Positions 1-10,328 of a DNA stretch of 64,000 bases are shown in pieces. The number at the start of each line of letters is the position of its first letter. The first letter of the stretch is position 1. The stretch is from the NCBI GenBank assembly GCA_029168955.1, contig JAPDOI010000022.1:558001-622000 (forward strand), in the 5' to 3' direction. The notes under the pieces were generated by a model. It saw nothing but the letters and a program-made list of their open reading frames with translations. It was not told the DNA's origin and did no database searches. Source of the stretch: Aplectana chamaeleonis. Its lineage: Eukaryota > Nematoda > Chromadorea > Rhabditida > Cosmocercidae. The position numbers and the translations under genes were made by a program.

Positions 1-75
1 CACACTATGTTTGAAAATAGCTTGATCGTTGACTTTAGCCGGCACGAGGTGGTATGATGGTTTATCAACTGACTA

Positions 76-547
76 GAGCCATGTTTTGACTGCATCTGGT
101 CGCTGCGGCCATACGAAGGAACATTGTTACTTTTTCATCGCGCGTAATGGAAAGGCGCTTCGAGCGTGATCGCTTCGTGGCAAACGTCCTACATCGCTGG
201 GTCGCGGCGACGAAATCCTATGTTTTACTGCTTTGCTGCTGGAGGATGATTCCCAATGGTCGCTGATCATCTCTCCATCGCTGCTATCATGACAGCGATG
301 GAGCTATTGCTAGCGAATGACACGTTTCGTCTAGTGAATATTAATCCTTTCACATGACAAGATCAGTGTTTACGAGTCGAAACTTCTTATTGATGACTAC
401 CAGCCATTAATTTTATTGGTTGAATGAATTTCTTCGATTATCCGTGAGGCCATGCCTTATGAACAGGATCGCTGCCGCTGCCCGATCGCTGCAGCAACGG
501 GTGCGAAATAGCTGCGATGAAAAACAGCGATGCAATCAAAACATGGC
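76..547 (-). mobile_element. MITE family C, copy 1 (3-bp target duplication CTA)
   Basis: A non-autonomous element of about 472 bp whose ends form an inverted repeat around GCCATGTTTTGACTGC. It is the reverse complement of copies at 2896-3372 and 31774-32249. The flanks are CTA on both sides (73-75 and 548-550). The second PLE copy near 23810 has the uninterrupted sequence with a single CTA, which supports a 3-bp target duplication. The body is rich in GCAGCGAT-like words. No protein is encoded. A 3-bp duplication fits PIF/Harbinger-type movement, but no transposase is present to prove the class. Confidence 0.75.
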
Positions 548-695
548 CTAACGCTTCGGCGGTCTCGCCCTTTTCGGAGTCTGGAAAACATCGAATCTAC
601 GAGTTAAAATACTCGGCCAAACGTGGTTTACCCTACTAAAGTTCAAGACAAAATCTCTGAACAAATAACTGAGATAGATGAGACTGAGCGGCATA

Positions 696-1163
696 CAGTT
701 TACCGTAATGGTAAAAGGACATGGTGCGGTTGCGGTCACCCACTAAAACTACGGTGGAAGACGCCAGATTTCATTATCGATCGACAGCAAAGGTGATTTT
801 CTGGATGAGTTACGGTTTTCTGTTTTCTTGTGTGCTTCGGCATTATTTTTGTTTCTGACTCTTACAATATTACAAATAGGGGCTTTTCTTAGTATGCGAG
901 AGAAATTCGCCGTTTTTGGTCGATTTCAGAACAGAAAAAACACTTCGAAACCCGAACAAACGTCTAATTTCTCTCACGCACTAAGAATAGCCCCCATTCG
1001 CAATATTTAAACAGTTGGAAACAAATATAATGCCGAAACAAACAAGAAAAAAAAGAAAAACCGTAACTTATTCAGAAAATCAGCTGTGACGTCGATCGAT
1101 AATGCCGTAGTTTTAGTGAGTGACCGCAACCGCACCATGTCCTTTTAACATTGGGGTAAACTG
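696..1163. mobile_element. Mariner-type MITE with TA target duplication
   Basis: A 468-bp insertion in the PLE 3' region. Its ends are inverted repeats of about 60 bp beginning CAGTTTACC and including GGACATGGTGCGGTTGCGGT. It is flanked by TA at 694-695 and 1164-1165. The homologous site of the second PLE copy near 23685 lacks the insertion. TA duplication and CAGT...ACTG-like ends are typical of Tc1/mariner derivatives. The interior is AT-rich and has no credible coding sequence. Confidence 0.85.
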
Positions 1164-1243
1164 TACCTTCTCAAAATCTGTAGAGCATCAGGTCATCAGT
1201 AGAACACGACGGGGTATCGAGATGTCGGAAAGCAGCACCCATA

Positions 1244-1790
1244 TCAGAAGGCTAATCCGATGTAGGGCTGCAGTTCCCGCGTGATATTTATACCCTCTTC
1301 CTTCCGGTTTACCTTGACGTCTCGCGTTGATTCAAAATACCTCGAGCGCTTTTCGCGCACTTGTTTTGGCCTCTCGCGCTAGTATCTCCACTCTCACTCC
1401 GAAAGCGTCCCCGTCATGCAATTAACCCTGTGGCAGCCCAGCACGATGCTAACTCGCGAACTTTAGTACGCATCCAAATGCACTTTGATCCGCATTTGCA
1501 GAGGGCGGGATATTTCGCCGATATATTCCTGGGCACAGCTCTGACATGTGATTAGATAAATAACCCCAGGAGCAATACAGTCACCATCTCTGCCCGCTGG
1601 GCAGGTGACGCACTGTGGTATGACGCATGCGCGATCATATTGACGATTCCGCACTAATCGCTGTTATAACGTAATGGGCGGGATGGCCACCAGAGATACA
1701 ACATTTTCCAATCCCGCTTCTCGAAGGCATCTTCTGACAGCGCGGCTCACAACAGCGGATATGAATGGCATTATGAAAGGAGCTTTGTCG
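1244..1790 (-). pseudogene. PLE GIY-YIG endonuclease, decayed
   Basis: The minus strand encodes the C-terminal endonuclease of a Penelope-like retroelement, the domain that nicks target DNA for insertion. The clearest part (1654-1463) shows CVTCPAGRDGDC, then GVIYLITCQSCAQEYIGE and SRPLQMRIKVHL. These are the GIY-like start, the CxxC zinc-binding pair, the YIG motif and the R...H helix of the family. Upstream in the same frame (about 1790-1660) is the linker with LVRNRQYDRAC. The frame stops after HLDAY, and a shift is needed to follow the similarity to the final stop at 1244. It lies downstream of reverse-transcriptase remains at 1850-2914. It is not functional. Confidence 0.85.
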
Positions 1791-1849
1791 CTTTATGGCA
1801 AATTAGGACTTCGCTCACCTTCGTGGGCGTTCCGCGACCGGCGCGCGTG

Positions 1850-2914
1850 TGGTGCATAGCCATTGACGAAAGCGATTTGGCCAGCCAGGCTTTTTGACGC
1901 GTCGCACTCTTCCTCTCCAGAACACACATTTACAGCAGTGCGTAAGGACGTAGTTATACACCAGCGGAATGTAAACGTCCCGCGATGACATTGCCTCCGC
2001 TTGCCGCGTGGATAAGGGACTCGTCTGCAAGGCTGCGTCTTCCACGTCTTTGACGCAATATTGCATATCACGAATTCCCGGGCGTTTCATTTGTATTTTA
2101 TTGATAATTCACGCCTCTATCACTTCCTTATTGCCAAAAGTCACTAGCAATCTATTGCTCCTGTCATAGCAGTGCTCGTTATGCCGTTTTGGTGGTATTT
2201 CAACAAGTTTAGATCTGAAAAATAATCAGCTGATGGAAATTGGCGAGTTTCCAACGGGGTAGGTCCCGCAAGGATACAGTATACAGTGCCGTGGCGTGTA
2301 TAACTGCTTGGTGCGGGCTTCCGGTGCGTTTTCCTGGGGCAACTCTTCCTTTTAGCATTCCCCAGCACACTTAGTACGCACACAAATGGTAGTTGTCTTG
2401 CTATTTCCGCAGCGTCCTGCTGGTGTATAAATACGACCTAACATGTTTCTGAAAACCGCAGGCTTTGCCTGAGTGGGATGCGCGGACTGCCGGTGGACCA
2501 GAATATTCTTGTTCGAAGGTTTGCGGTACCACATTGTAACCTTTATGCCAATCGCCAGTTCAATCTGGACATTCAGGAAAGGCAACCAGCTTTCCGACGC
2601 TTTTCCCCGGTCAGTTTTGTGTGTGGGGACTGGCTGTTCATTAGAACAAAACACATGTCCATCTCTTCCTGCGTAGAGCAAATTATAAGACATTCACAAA
2701 CGCATCGCCTATAAAGCAAGGGGAAAGATTCGAGCACAGGTGCTTCGATTTTGAACATGAAGGCGATGGCAAGCGTTGGTGCCAGCCACTGTCCCATCGC
2801 CAGCCCCTGCAGCTGAGCGAAGTATTTACTTGCGTAATTGAAAACATTGCAACAGAAGCACTCCTTAAAGGCATCGCACGAGCAAAAAATCGTATAGCCT
2901 AGTTTTGACTGCAT
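1850..2914 (-). pseudogene. PLE reverse transcriptase, palm to thumb, decayed
   Basis: Minus-strand remains of the central and C-terminal reverse transcriptase of a Penelope-like element. Between 2914 and 2573 I see YFAQLQGLAMGQWLAP (the QxxGxxxG/P core before motif C), AIAFMFKIE, LLYRRCVCECLIIC and TQEEMDMCF. From about 2590 a shifted frame continues with PFLNVQIEL, MWYRKPSNKNILVH and SAHP, characteristic of the PLE region after the catalytic motif. The usual YxDD is replaced by YRRCVCE, so the active site is lost. About 1930-1850 shows VNGYAPH, like the thumb motif NGYP. Several frameshifts are present. The MITE at 2896-3372 interrupts it upstream. Confidence 0.8.
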
Positions 2915-3372
2915 CGCTGCTGTTTTTCATCGCAGCGATTTCACACCCGCTGCTGCAGCGATGTAGCAGCGGCAGCGATTTTGTTCATAGTGCATAGCCA
3001 CATTGACGATCGAAGAAAATCAATCAATCGGTGGAAAGTAATGGCCAGTAACCATTAACAACATGCTCCGACTCGCAAACACTGATCTTGTCATGCGAAA
3101 GGGTCTACGTTCACTAGACAAAACGTGTCATTCGCTGGCAATCGCTCCATCGCTGCCATTTTGGCCGCGATGGGTCGATGGTCAGCGACCATTGAGAATA
3201 GCTCTTCAAGCAGCGATGCAGTGAAACATAGGATTTCGTCGCCGCGACCCAGCGATGTAGGACGTTTGCCACGAAGCGATCACAATTGGAGCGCCTTATC
3301 ATTACGCGCGATGAAAAAGGAACAGTTGTCCCTCGCATGGCCGCAGCGACCACTTGCAGTCAAAACTAGGCT
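2896..3372 (+). mobile_element. MITE family C, copy 2 (target duplication TAT)
   Basis: A 477-bp element with ends AGCCTAGTTTTGACTGCA and its inverse, flanked by TAT at 2893-2895 and 3373-3375. It is closely similar to 31774-32249 in the same orientation and to 76-547 in the opposite one. It sits inside the minus-strand PLE. The weak PLE frame seems to resume just beyond the right end (3376-3420) before it is lost. Confidence 0.8.
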
Positions 3373-3604
3373 TATCCCATCTTTTCATGTTTTTGCAAAG
3401 GCATTTCCCTGACAGACAGGATAAGAGTGTAAAGGCTCCACAAAACGATCAACTTTTCCAGAAGAACTCGTTTTAAAACGTCGCGAATTGTTCACTTCGC
3501 ACCCCTCCGTCAGTTTCGGTGTGTCAGGTGCAATACGTCGGGAGTTTTTTCAAATACGTCGGATGTGTTTTTCGCTCTAAACTTAGTGAGTGGGTGAGTT
3601 TCTT

Positions 3605-3892
3605 TTGCCTTCCGTTCACCGGAACTTATATGAAAAAAGGTATCCATTGAAAAAGTTTGGATGTTCGAATTTTCAGAGATAAAAGATTCAAATACTGAAT
3701 CGTCTGCGCCTGTGCTGGCGCTTCTGTGCTCTGTGCTAGATGGTTGGTGAGAATTGGTGACGGATTGTCATTTTGCACCACTCCAGCTTCAGAACCATAC
3801 GTTTTTGACGCCCAAAACTCCCCACGTGGTCTACCGGGCTCATTCATGAAATTGAGCCTGAAAAATGGAAAGTGGCTCTCGATGCGAACGAT
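3605..3892. repeat. Dispersed repeat, also at 25610-25797
   Basis: About 190 bp ending at 3892 resembles 25610-25797. Shared words include GTCTACCGGGCTCATTCATG and GAGCCTGAAAAATGG, and both end in GCGAACGATGCCTTCAA. This is a right terminus of the TTAA-flanked superfamily. The left end of this copy is not recognisable. Confidence 0.6.
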
Positions 3893-4190
3893 GCCTTCAA
3901 AGGCAGTGTTCACGATAACATTCGCTTCCGATTTCTCCACGGTTTACGAAAGGTCCGGTGTCTTATATAGCAAGGCATGCTTAAAAGGGACACGAAAGAG
4001 CGTTTTTGAGCCAAAATAGGCCCTCCCTTGTTTACGTTGATTTTTGAGCGTGGAGAAATTGACCGCTAGAAGGTTGATACCTATCAGTGCAATAAAACGA
4101 TCAGCTAAGTTATCAGCACTTCCTTCACTTGATCATTCCTGTAATTTGAGTCTTCATTTGTTCATTTCGAGTGGCGGATCTGGAGCACGG
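3893..4190 (+). mobile_element. Left part of a TTAA-type element, right end missing
   Basis: It starts AAGGCAGTGTTCACGATAAC directly after the terminus of the preceding repeat. The interior (TTTTTGAGCGTGG then ATTGACCGCTAG) resembles the left part of the composite element at 12445-12717. I cannot place the right end. The boundary at about 4190 is approximate. Confidence 0.5.
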
Positions 4191-4429
4191 AACGTGTTCG
4201 GGAACTGGAGGAGAAACGCCGGACAGCAACAATTGCCAGCATAGCCGTCAAATAATGCGTTGTGGTGCGTGGTGTGCACTTGCACACACCGCTCCCAGCT
4301 ACGCCTATATTGTAATTCACGACCCCCTGACTCAATTCAAGACTAACTGATCGCAATTCATTAATGAGAATGAAAATTTTAATAGCATTGAGGATTTCGG
4401 CTGTTATCCGTGAATTTCGAGGTCGAAAC

Positions 4430-5115
4430 TCTCTAAAAATCATTTTTAATCCTATTTGGACGGTGCTTAGGGGAGGAAATCCCCTGCGTGGGACTAAATC
4501 TGTCGTGTATCGGGTACTTCGGGGGTGGAAATCAGTTTGAACCCTATTTGGACGGTGCACCCTGCGGCTGCACCGTCGCTTAGGGGAGGAAATCCTGCGT
4601 GGAGGCTAAATCTGTCGTGTATTGGGTACTTCGGGGTGAAAATCAGTTTGAACCCTATTTGGACGGTGCAGCCTGCGGCTGCACCGTCGCTTAGGGAGGA
4701 AATCCCTGCGTGGAGGCTAAATCTATCGTGTATCGGGTACTTCGGGGTGAAAATCAGTTTGAACCCTATTTGGACGGTGCAGCCTGCGGCTGCACCGTCG
4801 CTTAGGAGAGGAAATCCCCTGCGTGGAGGCTAAATCTGTCGTGTATCGGGTATTTCGGGGGTGCAAATCAGTATGAACCCTATTTGGACGGGGCAGCCTG
4901 CGGCTGCACCGTCGCTTAGGGGAGGAAATCCTCTGCGTGGAGGCTAAATCTGTCGTACATCGGGTATTTCGGGGGTGGGAATCCGTTTGAAACGTATTTG
5001 GACGGTGGCTCAGGGGAGGGAAACCCCTTCGCGGAGGCAAAATCTGTTGCATATCGGGTATTTCGGGGGTGAAAATCCGTTCTACTCTATTTGCTTCAAC
5101 GGAGGGAGATCCCTG
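4430..5115 (+). repeat. Minisatellite, 111-114 bp period, about six copies
   Basis: The word ATCAGTTTGAACCC or a variant recurs at 4532, 4642, 4753, 4867, 4981 and 5075, giving periods of 111, 111, 114, 114 and a shorter last unit. Each unit includes CCCTATTTGGACGGTGCA, a small hairpin GGTGCAGCC/GGCTGCACC, AGGAAATCC and GCGTGGAGGCTAAATCTG. Units on the left are the most alike. Short open frames here on both strands are by-products of the 111-bp (37-codon) period. Confidence 0.9.
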
Positions 5116-6142
5116 GGTGACGGCCTATTCTTCAAGCGAAAACTACGAGAACTGTTACAAGGCCTAAGCCATTCATTACTAGTTTCTGCTACTTCCTTTT
5201 TTCACGTTTCATATATTTTCGAATTCTCTCTTAGTTCTTATGTTGATCATTCTCTCACATCTTCCTTTAGTAGCGTATCAAATGCACATCTATCTCACAA
5301 ATAGCGTTTCCGCTATGAATTCGTGGTTCTCCCATGATTTGTGGTGGAATCAATAACTTAGGCGTAACATCTGCAGTAAGTTGTGCAGTCACACCACAAA
5401 ACACTGCATTTGACGCCGGTGTTGGCAATCGGTGCCGTCCGGCGTTTCGCGTTTTCATGTTCGGGACACCAAACGCTTGTTTGCAGCCGTTATTTTGCCG
5501 TTCCTGGCTCGTTTTCTACCGTTATTTCGATATGGGGAGCCTAGGATCCTTCTCGCCTATCATTTCTCTGTGGAAAGTCAACGAGGGTGATCACGGTGAA
5601 ATAGTTATCGAAAAAACTGCAAAAATCAGCTCAGATTGAAAACAGCTGAAAAACCATGACGGTAGCGCTGTGAAAAACGGGCTAGAATTAACGTTTCTAC
5701 GGGCTCAAAGATGCCAGTTCGTGCACACGTGCACAGCGCTGTCCAGAAAGATCGCAGTCTCCTGCCGAGCAGTAAAAAATCATCGACATTCAGAGAAAGA
5801 AATAAATGCAGATTTACCTAATAAAACAGTTGAACAATGAAAGCAAGTACTTCAGTCAATGTTTTTGACTGGATGAGTACATAAATATTCGAGCAGGTTA
5901 ATGTTCAATAAATGAAATTCAACTTCAAGCCAGCTGATGTTCTTGAGATTAGGGATCATCGAGGCCGATGATATGGAGTGGGCTTAACCACCATCAAAAA
6001 AAACGAAAGTTCAGGCTTCGAATTTGTCTCGAAACAGCGGTTTTTTCTCGCGATTTTTTTCCTATGACTCTACTATTCTAAACCCAGGAAAAATTTTAGA
6101 GAGGAAAAGAAGACAAGCATATTTGATAGCGACCACTGCATC
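5116..6142. other. No feature identified
   Basis: Mixed-composition DNA with short chance reading frames. I see no TIR pair, domain or RNA gene. Around 5390-5530 there are short words resembling the interior of the TTAA elements (CCTGGCTCGTTTTC), too little to call a copy. Confidence 0.4.
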
Positions 6143-6145
6143 TAA

Positions 6146-6419
6146 AGGGGTCTGCAGAGTTGCAGAGACCGGCGAGTGGTAGCCGAGCGTCAGCCTTAAC
6201 GCGGCGACCAAAATGTTTCGAAACATTACCGTCGCGGCGTCGGTTGCCGCTCGCTGGCTGTGATGTAGGGCCGCCGCGGAGTCAATACACTCTGCGGTGC
6301 CCCCTCGTCGCCGTTCACGCAGCGTCGGTCGCCATCGTCGCCGAATGAAGTTGATATTGCATCACCCAGTGCTGTTCGTCACTGCGAGCAACGACGCGAA
6401 TTCAACTCTGCGGGCCCCT
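6146..6419. mobile_element. GC-rich MITE with TAA target duplication
   Basis: A 274-bp element with TIRs AGGGGTCTGCAGAGTTG and, at the right end, the inverse of AGGGGCCCGCAGAGTTG (15 of 17 identical). It is flanked by TAA at 6143-6145 and 6420-6422, the usual PIF/Harbinger target. The body contains several GCGGCG words. It lies next to the PLE fragment at 6450-7176. Confidence 0.75.
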
Positions 6420-6449
6420 TAAGAAGAATCAGAAGAATCATTAGGCTGC

Positions 6450-7176
6450 CTATTGAGAAGCCGTGCATACTATACTGCTTTGATGTTTATTCAGAAGCTC
6501 TAAGACTGCTTCCATAGATGCGTCGTTACTTACGCTGGTGTACAGCGCTGAAACATCAGAGGATTCCATTACACAGTTGCTGGTGAGTTGTGCACGTCGG
6601 AAATGGTCTAAGAAGGTTTGCGTGTTGGGTAAGTGCGCCGGTATGAATGGAAGAAGTTGGGTGAGTATTGCGCTGACAAACCGAGCGATTCGGTTCGTGG
6701 AACCACCCACGCAGCTAATGATGGGCCGGACCATAACTGCGGTCGGATCAAATTGTGTGAGGTCGTCCGTTGTCCCAAATTTATGGGTTTTGATAAGCAG
6801 GTACAATACGGGATAAATTGGAGCCTCAATTTTCAGGCGCGTGATTATCCTCTGAGCTAGCCTATCCGATTTTGTTTCCACAATATAGGACCTGTTGATC
6901 TTGCTGTGTTGTGACTTAAACTCTTCTGCGGAAGATATCCGGTAGACTGACGTGTCCGAGAGGTGGATCTTGATCATCGCCACATCCGTGATCACCACAA
7001 ACTCTCCTCCTTTATCACCTACGGACAGCCGTATGGTATTGGAAGTCACAAGCTCGTGCACTCCTTTTAGACCCAAAATTTGTGAGTGTTTTAGGTTTTT
7101 AGGGATTTTCTCTGCGTGGCATCGCTTGAGAACCTTGAATACTTCGTCCGCAAAGAGGCGGAAATTTATGTAGGCG
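6450..7176 (-). pseudogene. PLE reverse transcriptase, N-terminal half
   Basis: A 208-codon open frame (7076-6450) that extends without a start upstream to about 7176 (FADEVFKVLKR). Reverse-transcriptase motifs of Penelope-like elements appear in order: VGDKGGEFVVI, LLIKTHKFG, VRPIISCVGGSTNR, then SSDVSALYTSV with the first catalytic aspartate. It ends at a stop soon after this motif, so motifs B-E are missing. They could be the part found at 1850-2914 on the same strand, which would make one element split by about 3 kb of insertions, but separate copies cannot be excluded. A second copy of the same region is at 11786-12217. Confidence 0.85.
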
Positions 7177-8326
7177 CGTGCATTTGGCTCCTGTTGCTCG
7201 AATTATGTTAGGGAAAACGCGATGGTGGGAAATTCCCTATTCTGCCCTACGTTTGCTGGCTAACAGTCTATTCTCGCCCAATAACGAAGCGGTCCTGAAG
7301 TTCGTGGAGACCGCAGGGCCAGTAGCAATCCTCCCGGAGGAAGGCAGCTACCGGCTGTCACTGCGTGGTGACTGGGTCAATCACGTCTCGGCTATCAATG
7401 TGGACGGGCCGGCATAGAAATGCACAGGCGGCGCTCAAGTTAATGACCATTGCAGTCAGCCAGCTGGGAGCAGTGAGCGTTCTTTTGTGAGGTGGCTGAC
7501 TGCAAGAAACGGGTGGCGACATCGCTCACTGCCGCAGTGGAAAGATAAATAGCGCACGGAGCGAAGAGAAGCTGGGTCGATACCGCGGTCATGGGGTCGA
7601 GTACGTCCACTGGTGCTGACTTTTTGAAGCAAGTGCGCTCCAAAAAAGGGCAGTGGAGCGCTTGCGATCCGACCAGCCCGCTGTACACTTATCACCCCAG
7701 CACAGCACGGCTGCCTATCTCGTTCTCTAGGTGGGCAAGGAAAAATTGCACCCGCCGGCTGGTGGCCATCCAGCTCCGCTGTCAGCTGATAGGAATGACA
7801 GGCGAAAGGTTCGAAGGTTTTATTGATGTTTCAATGATTCCTGGCGAAGATTAGTGGGAGATTAACGTGAAGTTGTACGTAGCTGTCATAAACACGTCTC
7901 CTTTATAGATTTCACGTGCTTTAGTCCTATGCTAAGCTCAACTTCCAATTCCTAGAAGTTGCTGTGGCCATAATCAATCATTTTCAGATTTTTTTCCAAT
8001 AATCGCTCAGCACAAATAAAATCAGATTTGCTTAGAAAGCTATCTAAGAAAGATGGCTGTGAGACGGTTCCGTTTTTCAGAAAATGCATGAAACTTAGGT
8101 GATCCGCGTGTACTACTTACTGTATAATAATTCATCTAAGTGCGGCTTCTATCTGAACTTCGCTTTCCTCTTTAACTTCAAGTTCACTTCTCCCTATGGT
8201 GAATGGAAAGCGTAAAAGAAATTAAGGATAAAAATAGTTCATAATTTAAAACATCCTTTAAAGTTTTCGGTACATTGTAGAAAAACACAAGGTTGGCTCC
8301 TCGACAATCATACTACAAAGTATTGT
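7177..8326. other. No gene identified; one short hairpin
   Basis: Only a small inverted repeat is evident: TTGCAGTCAGCCAGCT at about 7452-7467 against GGTGGCTGACTGCAAG at about 7490-7506. The segment 7440-7860 is GC-richer than 7860-8330. Short frames on both strands show no domain. Confidence 0.4.
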
Positions 8327-8360
8327 GTATCGTGGTTCAGTGGTAAGTGGTCATCCAACA
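8327..8360 (+). other. tRNA-Gly-like 5' half, truncated
   Basis: GTATCGTGGTTCAGTGGTA resembles the acceptor and D-arm of an animal tRNA-Gly, including the A-box word TGGTTCAGTGG. There is no matching anticodon arm, T-arm or B-box downstream. It may be a fragment from a tRNA-derived repeat, or chance. Confidence 0.25.
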
Positions 8361-8593
8361 AATAAAATTTACAGTCGTTCTTTGAATTTAAAATTCTCTC
8401 GCTTTCATGATTCTCTCGAAAAATTCCGGAATCCCATCATCCAAGGATGAAAACTTATTACATCTGAAAGATAGACACATTTCCACGCTTCCGAAATCCA
8501 TATTTACTACTTCGATCAAAGTTACAATGAATACGAAGAACTGTGGAGGGAGTGTATGCAGGAAAACAGAAAGAGTCCCTGACACATGAACAT

Positions 8594-8680
8594 GTGGCCT
8601 AGTGGTCTAAGGCGCTGTGTTGGGCATCCGTCTCGTAGGTTGGGGCGGTGCTGGTTCAAATACGTCGACTATTGAGAGTT
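8594..8680 (+). other. tRNA-derived sequence (pseudogene or SINE head)
   Basis: It contains an A-box-like TGGCCTAGTGGTCTAAGG (from 8595) and a B-box-like GGTTCAAATAC (8653-8663) at tRNA-like spacing, followed by a TTTT run near 8676 that could stop RNA polymerase III. The 5' part resembles long-arm tRNAs (Leu/Ser type). The acceptor ends do not pair and the B-box is degenerate, so this is not a functional tRNA. A SINE promoter is possible; no body or tail is evident. Confidence 0.5.
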
Positions 8681-8885
8681 TTGCTTTCAACGCTACTCTT
8701 CGAGAATGATTCTCGTTCTCAGGTGGCAACTGTAGGAGGCATGTAGGCGTCACCGACCTCAGGTTGGCTTCCTCTTTAGAGTCACCACATTGGGGGATTG
8801 TTACTGGCCCAGGTGACCTTGTGCATGACATGAGTAGAAATGCTCTGGGACAGGTGCGCTTTTGGAAGCAGGGGTATTTCCTAAG

Positions 8886-9025
8886 GCCCCGGTCAGAGTT
8901 GGTGCTATTTGCATCTGTGACCCACCGACTCCCCCCAGCATCCCCCCCCCGCACCGCTCAACACCCACCCGGTCGATACGTATGATTACAATGATGGAGT
9001 GAGGTTGAGAAAATCACTCGGTGTA
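8886..9025 (+). mobile_element. Left end of a GGCCCCGGTCA-terminus element
   Basis: It begins GGCCCCGGTCAGA after CCTAA, the same terminus and flank as the element at 12718. Bases 8959-9025 are nearly the reverse complement of 11693-11760 (shared CACCCACCCGGTCGATACGT and GGTTGAGAAAATC). The gypsy remnant begins immediately after, so the right half is missing or displaced. Confidence 0.6.
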
Positions 9026-9923
9026 GCTGTTCCACGATACGGAAATCCAAAGACGCTTGTAAGCGATGATTTTACGCAATTCACATCGGAGCTATTCAAG
9101 CAGATGTGCGAAGAACGGGGTGTCACGCACGTAAGAACACCGCCGTACCATCCTCAGTTCAACGGTCAGGCAGAAAGATTCGTTGATATCCTTGAGAGAG
9201 GGATGAAGCAGCTAAAAGGGCAGGGGAATTCGCCCGCTCGCCCAGACATTGACTGTCTGAATACGGTATTGTTGGCGTACCGAACAACGCCGAAATCTGT
9301 GCTGCAAGGGATGAGCCCTGCTGAAGTTTTCATGGGAAGAAATCTGAGAACACGGTTGAGCGTGTTAAAGCCGTCAGAATTGCAGACAGAAACAGATACT
9401 GCCGCTGACCAGAGACGAAGAACTGAGGAAGAGTTCAACCGAAAGCATGGAGCGAAATGCAGAGACTTCTCCATCGGAGACACTGTCCTGGTGAAGGAAT
9501 ACCATAAAACCTTCAAAGTTTGATTGGATTCAAGGGACAGTTACTAAGAGGACAGGAAAAGTCATTTATGAGGAAGACATCGGAGGTAAACTGGTCCGTA
9601 AGTATGCAAATCAAATGCGAGGCAGCATATTGATCCCGATGCATGATGATAATCATTCACGAGATTCGTTACTAGACTTGTTCGAAACTGATCCAGTCAG
9701 TACTGAAAGCGTACCAGATGACGCAACCAATGATGACTTGGTTGATTGTACTCGTGAGGCCTCTGATGCCGGTGTGGAAGAAAACAGAGAACAACCGGAG
9801 CGACAAAGAGGGTCGAATGGTGACCAAGGTAAAGTTCGGCGTCGTGCAATAGTCACTTTTCCGCCAGAGTCGATTCGAAAGTCTACGCGACAACGTCGCA
9901 AGCCACAACAATACGAGCTATGA
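9026..9923 (+). pseudogene. Ty3/gypsy integrase C-terminal half, frameshifted
   Basis: The end of a Ty3/gypsy pol gene. The first frame (to 9523) shows the second half of the integrase core: NPKTLVSDDFTQF with the second catalytic aspartate, PPYHPQFNGQAERFV with the catalytic glutamate region, LLAYRTTPKSVLQGMSPAEV and FSIGDTVLV. A frameshift near 9518-9526 moves the C-terminal domain (WIQGTVTKRTGKVIYE, KYANQMR) to the next frame. That frame then runs through an acidic, poorly conserved tail to a stop at 9923. Protease, reverse transcriptase, RNase H, the zinc finger and the first integrase aspartate are absent, replaced by the repeat ending at 9025. The 3' LTR follows in the expected place. 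Confidence 0.9.
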
Positions 9924-9991
9924 ATGGCTATCACCTGGCTTGGCACTGTTTTGTTCCGTTAAATGTTCCTCTGCACCGTAGCGTACCTTTT

Positions 9992-10002
9992 AAAAAGGGA
10001 GG
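9992..10002 (+). promoter_or_regulatory. Polypurine tract of the gypsy element
   Basis: AAAAAGGGAGG lies directly before the LTR start TGTTGTGA. In LTR retrotransposons this is the primer site for plus-strand DNA synthesis. Confidence 0.75.
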
Positions 10003-10093
10003 TGTTGTGATATAGACGTGTATCACAAGTGTAGACGTGTATCACAAGTAGATGCACGTATCACATCGTATCGGTATCATTGCCCTGAAGCCC

Positions 10094-10100
10094 TATAAAT
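10094..10100 (+). promoter_or_regulatory. TATA box in the LTR
   Basis: TATAAAT, about 90 bases into the LTR, in the position expected for the U3 promoter. Confidence 0.6.
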
Positions 10101-10322
10101 ACCGCTACTTTGTTCTAGTGATGCGCAGTGCTCAGTTCAGTCTTCGACTTCACCAGCCTCGCCAGCAAGTCGACTGCCTCCTGGACTCGACTGAAGACCA
10201 TTGTTCCTGCACTGCTCACCGACTCGACGCCACGCCATCGACGACGTCGACATCAAGCAGGACAAGACTCGCCTCACCCGTTGCTGTACACTGCCACGTG
10301 TTGTGGCCACCTACTGTTTCTC

Positions 10323-10328
10323 AATAAA
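10323..10328 (+). terminator. Polyadenylation signal in the LTR
   Basis: AATAAA about 35 bases before the LTR end, as expected for the R region. Confidence 0.55.

Larger units (their letters stand above)
1..1870 (-). mobile_element. Penelope-like element copy 1, 3' portion with nested insertions
   Basis: This stretch, read on the minus strand, is collinear with 22950-23880 on the plus strand, which is a second copy of the same element. The shared sequence covers the region before the endonuclease, the endonuclease, and several hundred bases after it, down to about position 1. The present copy carries two insertions missing from the other copy (76-547 and 696-1163), so the second copy acts as an empty-site reference. 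The part after the endonuclease has no open frame and is probably the 3' untranslated region. The exact 3' end is outside the window. Confidence 0.75.

Noticed and set aside
5334..5639. 101-codon plus frame
   Set aside because: Only weak word similarity to TTAA-element interiors and no protein family; not listed as a gene.
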